From Bryobacterales bacterium (GTDB lineage: Bacteria; Acidobacteriota; Terriglobia; Bryobacterales; Bryobacteraceae), in contig JAUZEU010000198.1 of the NCBI GenBank assembly GCA_030838885.1, positions 1-5,255 of the forward strand: a DNA stretch of 5,255 nucleotides. Direction: 5' to 3'. This document shows, one piece after another, positions 1 to 5,041 of this stretch. The stretch's first letter is position 1. Every line of letters begins with the position of its first letter. The notes under the pieces are model-generated. The model was given only the letters and a program-made list of their open reading frames with translations. It made no database searches and was not told the DNA's origin. The translations under genes were made by a program, and so were the position numbers.

Positions 1-344
1 TCCTTCAACGCCGACTCATTCACCTTGTCGCCTTCGTGGATGTCGATGGCGCGCCTGACATTCCCGTGGAGGCTGGAGTTGAATAGACCTGAAGGGTCCT
101 TCAACGCAGCTCCCCTGGCAAATGTCATCTTGACGACGTTCTTATACGTCTCTCCCGTGCAGACAATGCCGCCGTGGGACCAGACGGGAGTCCCCATCCA
201 CTTCCACTCTTCGACGATCTCAGGGTCCGCCTCGTGTATGATTTCGCGCACTTTCGCGAGCATCTTCCCGCGCCAGTCCCCAAGTTCCCTGATCTTCTCG
301 TCGATGAATGCAGAGGCAGATTCCACCGGGACGGGCCCTTTCAT
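1..344 (-). CDS. DUF1801 domain protein, 3' end cut by window edge
   Basis: The minus-strand frame reads as a DUF1801 (PF08818) protein of unknown biochemical role. The diagnostic stretches are GDWRGKMLAKVREIIHEADP, EEWKWMGTPVWSHGG, CTGETYKNVVKMTF, KDPSGLFNS and RRAIDIHEGDKVNESALK. About 114 residues are visible; the family is usually 110-140, so only a short C-terminal end is missing. No signal peptide or membrane segment is seen, so it is probably cytosolic. I chose the ATG at 344 because GGAG (351-354) sits 6 nt upstream. An in-frame ATG at 368 would add eight residues but has no clear ribosome site, and a TGA at 381-383 closes the frame beyond it. A stronger ribosome site (GGAGG, 397-401) serves an ATG at 387 in another frame, so the 5' end may be frameshifted. 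It points the same way as the downstream operon but is separated from it by about 440 bases. Family assignment is firm; function is unknown. Confidence 0.85.
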   Translation of the reverse strand, partial: MKGPVPVESASAFIDEKIRELGDWRGKMLAKVREIIHEADPEIVEEWKWMGTPVWSHGGIVCTGETYKNVVKMTFARGAALKDPSGLFNSSLHGNVRRAIDIHEGDKVNESALK

Positions 345-781
345 ATACAGCTCCAAACTCTCGCACATATTCAGCTGCGCTCAGCATAACCTGCACCCTC
401 CGCAAGTGGAAGGCTCTTCTGGTTCGATAGCAGTTCGGAAAGATGGTGGCAATCCGCGTGTCGAATGCATGCAAATTCGAGGTCAGCGTCAACGAGAGGA
501 TAGGTCGCACAGCCCGGCTTTTCGAACGTCTGCGAAGGCACGTCACGTAAAATCCCGCCTCACCGGCAACGCGGCGGCGGGCAACGCCGACAACGTCGCC
601 TGCATGGCCGCGCTCCTGCAGCCGTGCGCAATGCCAGCACGAACAATGTGGTCATCCTCGACGGCTGGCGTACTCGAGCGTGAACAACAGCCCCACGCCG
701 GCCTCTCGACTCAACGGGTTCAGCATCGCCAACGTCGCCTCCTGGCGCTATTAGGACGACCTAACCCGCCGACAGTGCGCG
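345..781. other. 437-base stretch without an intact gene
   Basis: No frame here gives a convincing complete protein. On the minus strand, TTGACG followed after 17 nt by TGCATT (about 467-495) could be a weak promoter for the DUF1801 gene. The part from 560 to 754 is GC-rich and codon-like on the plus strand and is listed separately as a possible remnant. No tRNA, terminator or clear repeat array is seen. With the frameshifted DoxX gene beside it and the broken integrase further right, the stretch fits a region under decay. Confidence 0.5.
620..754 (+). pseudogene. possible C-terminal remnant of a secreted or surface protein
   Basis: One plus frame reads VRNASTNNVVILDGW and a second continues YSSVNNSPTPASRLNGFSIA, then NVASWRY and TAG (752-754). 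Joining them needs a one-base frameshift near 665. The Asn/Ser/Thr-rich text ending in aromatic residues resembles the tail of an exported or outer-membrane protein. Just upstream, a frame reading LTGNAAAGNADN recalls Gly/Asn repeat proteins. I do not recognise a family, no start or ribosome site is visible, and GC-rich DNA can give such text by chance. Treat it as a hint only. Confidence 0.2.
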
Positions 782-1203
782 TCAGGCGCTCGCCGGCGTC
801 GCCTGCAGGCGGCGCCAGAAGAAGTACGAGAGCACCCAGAGCACGCCGGTGCTCGCCGCCCAGCCCCACGCCTCCGGGCCATCGCCCACAGAGAGGTGGG
901 CGATGAGCGCCGAGGCGAGATCGATAGCGAAGCCGGCGTAGGCCCACCCTTGAGCCGCGCCGGCACCGGCGCAAGCACCAGCACCACGCCGAGGAGCTTG
1001 GCCCACGAGAGCTCCACCCGGAAGTAGGCGGGGAAGCCGAGGTGGGTGAACGCCTCTGCCACCTGCGGCAGACGCAGTTCCGCGTAGGCGGTGAAGCTCA
1101 TCTGAAGGCAGAAGAGCGCGGTGACGCTCCAATAGACGATGGTTTTGGCTTTGGGGATGGTCTTGGCTGCGACGAGGGCCGGCCTCTGCAAGGTCGATTC
1201 CAT
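782..1203 (-). pseudogene. DoxX-like membrane protein gene, broken by a one-base frameshift
   Basis: Two overlapping minus frames join into one DoxX-like (DoxX_2 type) protein of 140 residues. The first part, from ATG 1203, reads through VYWSVTALFCLQMSFTAYAE, HLGFPAYFRVELSWAKLLG and LAPVPARLK. The second resumes at WAYAGFAIDLASALIAHLSV and ends at TGA 782-784 after FFWRRLQATPASA. The break is near 946-950, where AAGGGTGG probably stands for AAGGnGTGG, one base short. The restored protein has four hydrophobic segments (about 22-40, 66-83, 88-106 and 113-129), as expected of this inner-membrane family, whose role is poorly defined. GAGG lies about 10 nt upstream of ATG 1203, and the start is 20 nt after the SRPBCC stop, so it is the third operon gene. 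Good conservation on both sides of the break means a recent lesion or a sequencing error. Confidence 0.85.
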
Positions 1204-1223
1204 GGGGTTCTTCCTCTTACGCT

Positions 1224-1793
1224 TCAGCGCTTCGGGGCGTTGGGCGGCCAACCGGGGGTCTCAACGCCGAACTGCTTTGCGTACTCGGCGTTCAGCCGCT
1301 GCCAGCCGCCGAACTTCATTGCCTCACCACCAGCGATGCGGCCGATGGGAGTTCCGCTGAGAAGGCGATCCAGAACATCGAAACAAATGTGCCACCCGGC
1401 AGCACCCATTGAGATGAAGCGGCGATCGATGTTGGTCCACAGCGTCAGGCGCGTGCCGCCACCAAAGGCTTCGAGTTCCCACCGGATATCGTTGCCACCC
1501 CAGCCGTACTCAAGCACGTTGGGAGCGTTGGCTCGCGTCACTGTTGTTTCGGTAACGTGCGGCGCGGGCGCTCCCACCGTGGTGAGCTTCACCGTGGTTC
1601 CAACCGTACCCAGGCTCCCACCGGCGTCGAAGGGCGCCCACTCGCGCAGATGCGCCGGATCGGTAAGCGCCTGCCAGACTTTTTCCGGCGAGTGGCGCAG
1701 CTCTCGGACGAGGATGAGCGTCCACTTTTCTCCGTCCTTCCGCACTTCCGCGCCGCTGGCGGGACCCGGTGTGTACTGCTCGCGATCGGTCAT
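1224..1793 (-). CDS. SRPBCC / AHSA1-type START-fold protein
   Basis: This 189-residue soluble protein belongs to the SRPBCC (Bet v1/START-like) superfamily, AHSA1 type. Visible hallmarks are LVRELRHSPEKVWQALTDPA with LREWAPFDAG (about 28-61), TRANAPNVLEYGWGGNDIRW (about 86-105), GGTRLTLWTNID (about 111-122) and a long C-terminal helix through GGWQRLNAEYAKQFG. The fold makes a hydrophobic ligand cavity; no ligand or reaction can be named from sequence. The start is firm: ATG 1793 follows AAGGAG by 7 nt, and that ribosome site lies in the last codons of the ArsR gene, whose TAG (1794-1796) touches this ATG. Translation is therefore probably coupled. ArsR-SRPBCC-DoxX triplets are a recurring bacterial arrangement in which the ArsR protein is assumed to control the other two. 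Confidence 0.92.
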   Translation of the reverse strand: MTDREQYTPGPASGAEVRKDGEKWTLILVRELRHSPEKVWQALTDPAHLREWAPFDAGGSLGTVGTTVKLTTVGAPAPHVTETTVTRANAPNVLEYGWGGNDIRWELEAFGGGTRLTLWTNIDRRFISMGAAGWHICFDVLDRLLSGTPIGRIAGGEAMKFGGWQRLNAEYAKQFGVETPGWPPNAPKR

Positions 1794-2135
1794 CTATCTT
1801 CTCCTTGTCTTCCTTTTCGTTGGTGTTGATTGATCCATGTGATCGAGGTGGCGTTCGAGAGCATCTACGTGAGCGGACCAGAACCGACGGAACGGAGCCA
1901 GCCATGCATCCACCTCCTGAAGTGGTTCAGGTTTCAGCCGGTAGAGACGGCGCTGTGCGTCCACCGTGGATTCTACGAAACCGGCCTCTCGCAGCACTCG
2001 CAGGTGCTTTGACACGGTCGGCTGCGGCATACGAAGTTGACGCTCGATCTCTCCAACCGACTGTTGCGACGAGACCAGGAGGCTTAATATCGCGCGGCGG
2101 TTCGGCTCCGCAATGATTTCGAAGACAGATTCCAC
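1794..2135 (-). CDS. ArsR-family winged-helix transcriptional repressor, probably leaderless
   Basis: The 113-residue protein is an ArsR/SmtB-type winged-helix regulator. It opens with VFEIIAEPNRRAILSLLVSS, followed by SVGEIERQLRMPQPTVSKHL with the recognition helix at about 37-50, then a beta wing at GFVESTVDAQRRLYRLKP. There is no metal-binding Cys pair such as ELCVC, so it belongs to the non-metal branch that usually heads SRPBCC operons. The C-terminal tail is basic (TKRKTRRR). A longer frame is open to 2354, but those residues run across the promoter and into integrase DNA. I place the start at GTG 2135 because the -10 box ends six bases upstream, making that G the predicted first transcribed base. 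The alternative GTG at 2153 would lie upstream of the predicted transcription start. It is the first gene of the operon and very likely regulates itself. Confidence 0.9.
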   Translation of the reverse strand: MESVFEIIAEPNRRAILSLLVSSQQSVGEIERQLRMPQPTVSKHLRVLREAGFVESTVDAQRRLYRLKPEPLQEVDAWLAPFRRFWSAHVDALERHLDHMDQSTPTKRKTRRR

Positions 2136-2171
2136 TCTCTTGATATACTCCACACGGTATATGCGTGTCAA
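2135..2171 (-). promoter_or_regulatory. Promoter of the arsR-SRPBCC-doxX operon
   Basis: Read on the minus strand: a perfect -35 TTGACA (2171-2166), an 18-nt spacer and TATATC as -10 (2147-2142); GTATAT with a 17-nt spacer is equally possible. Six bases (AAGAGA) then separate the -10 from the GTG start at 2135, so transcription should begin at or next to the start codon. No separate leader with a Shine-Dalgarno site exists. Confidence 0.7.
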
Positions 2172-2178
2172 GGTATAT
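2142..2178 (-). promoter_or_regulatory. Candidate ArsR operator over the -10/-35 region
   Basis: On the minus strand, ATATAC and GTATAT form a 6-bp inverted repeat with an 8-nt gap, within about 2143-2162, across the spacer and -10. A further direct copy of ATATACC precedes the -35 (about 2173-2179). AT-rich dyads of this kind over the promoter are typical ArsR-family binding sites, so autorepression is inferred. Confidence 0.5.
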
Positions 2179-2190
2179 AAAGGCAATGTG

Positions 2191-2490
2191 GTAAAAACGG
2201 GACCGGAAGCGTAGCTGTTTCCGACCGAGCGGGAGACGCCGCTGAGGCGCGACAACGTTTGGTATCGCGACATGCTCCCCAAGCTGAAGCCGGCCGGGCT
2301 GGAATGGGCCACGTTTCGGGTACTCAGACGGACCAACGCAAGCCTCTCGCGCAAGGTAAAGATCGACGACTAGGTGGCGGCCGATCAGAGTGGCCACAGG
2401 CGGGGTGTCAGCCAGGAAGTGTATTCAATCAGTGGCGTGCAACAGAAGATCGACGCGGCGAAGCGCCTCGAATCCGAGGTGATTCAATAA
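2191..2490 (+). pseudogene. C-terminal fragment of a tyrosine recombinase/integrase with two in-frame stops
   Basis: The plus frame, with TAG at 2212-2214 and 2371-2373, reads as the C-terminal half of a phage-type tyrosine recombinase catalytic domain. LFPTERETPLRRDNVW leads into WYRDMLPKLKPAGLEWATF. RVLRRTNASLSRKVKIDD then carries the box II arginine. After the second stop come AADQSGH (the conserved Gly-His), EVYS (the likely nucleophilic tyrosine), a helix QQKIDAAKRLESEVIQ and TAA. The first TAG sits where a Trp would fit (PEA-stop-LFP). The N-terminal arm-binding part and the first catalytic arginine are absent; upstream DNA is already the arsR promoter. It cannot make an active enzyme. 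It points towards the tRNA-Gly fragment 115 bases away, the usual place for an integrase using that tRNA, so it is probably the relic of an earlier island. Confidence 0.8.
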
Positions 2491-2604
2491 TGAACCCAGC
2501 GATTCAGGGGAGGGTGGATGGTCGCGAAATCGACCGTTCGGGCAGTTCCAGCAAGAAAACGGAGTAACGCTTGTTTTTGGATTCTTTCCAAGTTACTGAA
2601 AAGA

Positions 2605-2649
2605 TGGAGCGGGAGACCGGGATCGAACCGGCGACGTTCAGCTTGGGAA
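2605..2649 (-). tRNA. 3' part of tRNA-Gly(CCC); candidate attachment site (att)
   Basis: The 45 bases parse exactly as tRNA positions 32-76. They give anticodon loop TTCCCAA (anticodon CCC), stem arm GCTGA, variable ACGTC, T arm GCCGG-TTCGATC-CCGGT, acceptor strand CTCCCGC, discriminator T and encoded CCA. The acceptor strand expects GCGGGAG on the 5' side, and T73 also fits glycine. No 5' half follows: DNA beyond 2649 gives neither the matching stem arm TCAGC nor GCGGGAG. It is therefore not a working gene but the 3' copy that tRNA-targeting integrases leave, with the crossover in or near the anticodon loop. The element should lie to the right of 2649, and the intact tRNA at its far end. Confidence 0.82.
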
Positions 2650-2812
2650 TTCCACGTTCCCTTGATTCCGCTGGACTTAGCGGTTCACTCCAATTCCTTG
2701 CAAGCTCGTAAGTGCATGCAGTTTCTATATCGATCAGCCCACGCAGCAATAAGGCGTCGTACTGTCGTACGGCGACAAGACCCTCTCAATTAGTTCAAAC
2801 TTTCTGACCTTC

Positions 2813-2842
2813 AAATAAAAAACGCCCCGCTGGAACGGGGCG
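2813..2842 (-). terminator. Strong intrinsic terminator facing left
   Basis: CGCCCCG (2823-2829) and CGGGGCG (2836-2842) make a perfect 7-bp GC stem with the six-base loop CTGGAA. On the minus strand the stem is followed by TTTTTTATTT (2822-2813), the standard U-tract. On the plus strand no U-tract follows. No minus-strand gene lies immediately upstream: it ends transcripts coming antisense through the start of the initiator gene. Confidence 0.85.
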
Positions 2843-2846
2843 CCTT

Positions 2847-2851
2847 GAGGG
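2847..2851 (+). promoter_or_regulatory. Ribosome binding site GAGGG that fixes the TTG start
   Basis: GAGGG lies 7 nt before the TTG at 2859-2861 and just 4 nt after the GC hairpin. No in-frame ATG occurs until codon 53, inside the winged-helix domain, so this site supports the TTG start. Confidence 0.7.
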
Positions 2852-2858
2852 TTGAACT

Positions 2859-4631
2859 TTGACAGATTTCAAACACGAGTGTACTTCGCGCGCCGCGACC
2901 GGGTCAACATCTTTCTCCTGCATCAACGATCTCCATACCAACCCATCAGAGCATCAGGATAAGCCTCGTGAACTGGCCTACACCAAGCAGCCGAACGCTT
3001 TGGTCGACTACTGGATGCCACGACTCGTTGGCTCTGAGTTTCTGGTAGTGATCTATCTTGCGCGCCTTACGTTCGGATTCCATCGGCGATGTGTGGAGGT
3101 GGGACGGCGATCGATAGCAAAGCGAACGGGACTGCACGTCGAAACAGTTCAGACTGCCGTCGTGTCCCTTGCAAGAAGACGTCTCATCAGTTGCCACCCA
3201 AGCGCCAGTGGAAGGACCATCTTTGAATTCAACGTTGACGTCTTGTGCAATGAGTGTACGGAAAATCCGAACACCGAGCCTGCCGAAAACATGGCCAACG
3301 GCTGTACGGAAAATCCGAACGCGGAGTGTACGGAAAACCCGAACGACATGGGACATTGCGGTTCGGAGTGTTCGGAAACTTCCGTGAAAACCGTTCGGAA
3401 AAGCCGAACACGAGAAAGAAATAGTGAAAAGAAACGATCGCCCGCGAGCCAAACTGCTACACGATCGCAATCGTTGGACTCCGCGCGGGAAGTCCATTCG
3501 AACGACCCAAAGGCAGACGCTGCTTTGTTTGCGTGCCAGGGCGATCGGGAAAGTGAATTCATAGGAACAGTCCTGGAGGAAAACGCTGTCAGGACACTCA
3601 AACCCGAAGTCATTCCGGAGCTTGTCAGCCTCGCCGCAAGCCACGGCATAAACGTCGCCGGGCTCGCAGCGTTCATTCGATGGAAATGCAAGTCCCGGCC
3701 TGTCGAACTCGCGGAGTTCTTTCGGAAAGCCATACCGGAAGACATGCCCGGATGGGCTCGACGCTTCGGGCGCTATTACCAAGCCACTCAAAGTTCACCA
3801 AAAGCTGAACCGCAGGAAGCCACAGGAGACGCGCTCATCAGCTGCGCTGAAACGCGCTGGGAAACCGGAGCGGCGGTACGCCCGGATGAGGCATGTCTCG
3901 TGCAGGTTGCCGAGGGGGAAGTGCAGTATTTCGCCGGGTCAATCGCGTGCGCTCAATGCCTTTCCACTCTGCGCGTTTCCCGTGAACAACTTGGGAAGGC
4001 GTCGGTATCCAAATGTGCCTTCTGTGACGACGCTAAGATTCGCAGCGGTCTACGGGAGCGGCTGACAGATGTTGCCGCGGCCCTAAATGCGGCGTCGCCG
4101 GCGCAGAAGTGTGAGTCCTGCGAGTGGGACCACGTCGCCGGTCGCAACACCGGACTGATTAAGTCTGACTGGATGACGGAGCGTTCCAGCGCTTCGTATT
4201 GCGAATGCCGTTGGGGCGAGCACGCGAGGTCACTCCACCCCAGCGGCCATATCGAACAAATTTCCAGGACGGAACGTGAGATTGCCCGCCGGGAACGGGA
4301 ATGGAGTGCGGCGCCTAAGCAACCGCTGCTTCGATGCCTCGCTTCCCCGCCCCCAATTTTTTCTTCTCTCCCGCCAACGCCCGAACCCGGCGCCCGACCT
4401 CGATGTCCGGAATGTGGCATGGACCCGGGCAGGGGCTTCAGAGTAGCTGAGAGTCGAGGAGCACGGGTCATGATGCCGTGCATTTGCACGGAGCCGGAGC
4501 TTGCAGCCGAAATGCGCAAAGCGGCTGACCGATCTCAGAAGTCGAGATTACTCCGACAGGGTGAATCGATGCTTCCGATCAGCGCTGCTGTGCAAGCCGG
4601 GTCGGTAGTGCTGGCGAGGGCAGTAGCATGA
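2859..4631 (+). CDS. Replication-initiator-like protein: lambda-O-type winged helix, repeat linker, three Cys clusters
   Basis: This 590-residue protein begins at TTG. Residues about 46-120 (NALVDYWMPRLVGSEFLVVI, then RSIAKRTGLHVETVQTAVVS and LARRRLI) match the winged-helix pattern of phage lambda O-type initiators and related plasmid proteins. Residues about 132-188 form an 8-residue repeat (CTENPNTE, CTENPNAE, CTENPNDM, degenerating to VRKSRTRE) that coincides with palindromic DNA repeats. Residues 225-310 look helical. The C-terminal half has three likely zinc clusters: C364/C367 with C386/C389; C418/C421 with C448/C450; and C516/C519 with C541/C543, the last two pairs being CxC. No helicase or HUH nickase motif is seen. 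The likely role is to bind the origin in its own gene and recruit the replication machinery, perhaps for the excised element. A generic regulator is the main alternative. TGA 4629-4631 is 34 bases from the convergent XRE stop. Confidence 0.7.
   Translation: MTDFKHECTSRAATGSTSFSCINDLHTNPSEHQDKPRELAYTKQPNALVDYWMPRLVGSEFLVVIYLARLTFGFHRRCVEVGRRSIAKRTGLHVETVQTAVVSLARRRLISCHPSASGRTIFEFNVDVLCNECTENPNTEPAENMANGCTENPNAECTENPNDMGHCGSECSETSVKTVRKSRTRERNSEKKRSPASQTATRSQSLDSAREVHSNDPKADAALFACQGDRESEFIGTVLEENAVRTLKPEVIPELVSLAASHGINVAGLAAFIRWKCKSRPVELAEFFRKAIPEDMPGWARRFGRYYQATQSSPKAEPQEATGDALISCAETRWETGAAVRPDEACLVQVAEGEVQYFAGSIACAQCLSTLRVSREQLGKASVSKCAFCDDAKIRSGLRERLTDVAAALNAASPAQKCESCEWDHVAGRNTGLIKSDWMTERSSASYCECRWGEHARSLHPSGHIEQISRTEREIARREREWSAAPKQPLLRCLASPPPIFSSLPPTPEPGARPRCPECGMDPGRGFRVAESRGARVMMPCICTEPELAAEMRKAADRSQKSRLLRQGESMLPISAAVQAGSVVLARAVA
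3255..3409 (+). repeat. Iteron-like 18-bp imperfect palindromes within the initiator gene; candidate origin
   Basis: Copies start at 3255, 3303, 3327, 3369 and 3392. The first two are identical (TGTACGGAAAATCCGAAC), the third differs by one base, the fourth is degenerate, and the fifth (CGTTCGGAAAAGCCGAAC) is a perfect 6-bp dyad around AAAAG. A degraded sixth copy (about 3280-3298) and a half site GTTCGGAG (3361-3368) fill the gaps, giving a period of about 24 bp. Copies one to four share a reading frame; the fifth is in another, so the motif is kept as DNA. Directly after it, about 3410-3435 is purine/A-rich. Confidence 0.65.
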
Positions 4632-4665
4632 ATCGAACTCAAGCGCCGTTACCCTCGGCCGAACA

Positions 4666-4938
4666 TCAGCGGCGCGGGCGCCCAAGCTTTGCTTTTAGAC
4701 GTACACCCGGTTGTCCGTCGTTCAGCAGTTCCACACCAGCCTTCTCGAGGGCCTGCTGGACTTTCGTCAGCGTCGAGACGTGGCATCCGATCGCATCGAT
4801 AAATGACTCCATGCGTCGGATTGTTGCAACGTTCACACGCGCCGATTTCGCGAGTTCCAACTGCTCGATCCCCGCGAGAGCTCGCGCTGCTCTGAGTTGT
4901 CTACCGCTTACCAGAAGGCTCAAAGGTGAAAATATCAT
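4666..4938 (-). CDS. Small XRE-type helix-turn-helix regulator
   Basis: The 90-residue protein is a lambda-repressor-type (XRE/HTH_3) regulator. SGRQLRAARALAGIEQLELA (about 11-30) is the classic first two helices, SARVNVATIRRMES (about 32-45) the recognition region, and STLTKVQQALEKAGVELLND (about 55-74) the closing helix found in short stand-alone members. A basic tail, LKAKLGRPRR, ends it. I chose ATG 4938: AAGG lies 4 nt upstream, and the open extension to 5052 would run through the predicted promoter. Length is typical (80-100). It is convergent with the initiator gene and divergent from the pilin gene, with a dyad in between, so it probably represses itself and may control the transfer genes. 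Cytosolic, DNA-binding; the signal it senses is unknown. Confidence 0.85.
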   Translation of the reverse strand: MIFSPLSLLVSGRQLRAARALAGIEQLELAKSARVNVATIRRMESFIDAIGCHVSTLTKVQQALEKAGVELLNDGQPGVRLKAKLGRPRR

Positions 4939-4956
4939 ACGCCTTTTCACAGTGCA

Positions 4957-4970
4957 CAAGACAAATCTTG
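4957..4970. promoter_or_regulatory. Candidate XRE operator, dyad CAAGA-CAAA-TCTTG
   Basis: A perfect 5-bp inverted repeat with a 4-base gap lies between the XRE start and its predicted promoter. Its place in the 5' leader of the XRE gene and upstream of the pilin gene fits autorepression and possible joint control. Short dyads arise by chance, so this is tentative. Confidence 0.45.
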
Positions 4971-4984
4971 CATTTGAGAATTCC

Positions 4985-5013
4985 ATTATGGTAAATAAAA
5001 AGCTAGTTTTCAC
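4985..5013 (-). promoter_or_regulatory. Promoter of the XRE gene
   Basis: On the minus strand, GTGAAA (-35, 5013-5008) and CATAAT (-10, 4990-4985) are separated by exactly 17 nt, with 4 of 6 and 5 of 6 consensus matches. The predicted start near 4978 leaves a leader of about 40 nt that includes the dyad and the AAGG ribosome site. Confidence 0.55.
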
Positions 5014-5041
5014 ACCGCTATTTCGAAAGGACACGCCGATA

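Larger units (their letters stand above)
2650..2858 (+). other. Non-coding leader of the element, upstream of the initiator gene
   Basis: No convincing gene is present; short open frames here are read-through of the tRNA fragment. The stretch holds a small hairpin (CCGCT-GGACTT-AGCGG, 2668-2683), two copies of GTCGTAC eight bases apart (2756-2762 and 2764-2770), and a weak plus promoter candidate (TTCAAA 2794-2799, 16 nt, TAAAAA 2816-2821). The minus-strand terminator is listed separately. It could hold excision, transfer or replication control sites. Confidence 0.4.

Noticed and set aside
25..906. Long plus-strand open frame (293 codons)
   Set aside because: It runs antisense through the DUF1801 and DoxX genes, and its sequence is Arg/Pro/Ser-rich without family features; a shadow of GC-rich codons.
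1042..1833. Long plus-strand open frame (263 codons)
   Set aside because: Antisense to the SRPBCC and DoxX genes, both recognised by family motifs on the minus strand.
2227..2617. GAGCGGGAGAC occurs in the integrase relic and in the tRNA fragment
   Set aside because: A few shared 11-mers are expected by chance in a window this size, and the first copy is explained by coding for TERET.
2504..2793. Short open frames on both strands over the tRNA fragment
   Set aside because: Phrases such as GRPGSNRR and GSIPVSRS are typical mistranslations of tRNA genes.
2859..2887. TTGACA followed after 17 nt by TACTTC
   Set aside because: The TTGACA is the start codon and second codon of the initiator gene, and the -10 match is poor (3 of 6).
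3255..3409. CRISPR array
   Set aside because: Units of about 24 bp with only 5-6 bases between copies leave no room for spacers, and the repeats are in-gene palindromes.
2946..3791. Long minus-strand frames opposite the initiator gene
   Set aside because: The repeat peptides they encode are just the complement of the palindromic repeats; no family features or ribosome sites.
3953..4519. Minus-strand open frame of 188 codons opposite the initiator C-terminus
   Set aside because: The plus frame has ordered paired cysteine motifs; the minus frame is low-complexity Ser/Arg text.
4643..4675. GCGCCG/CGGCGC inverted repeat between the convergent initiator and XRE genes
   Set aside because: The 21-base loop and absence of a T-tract make a working intrinsic terminator unlikely.
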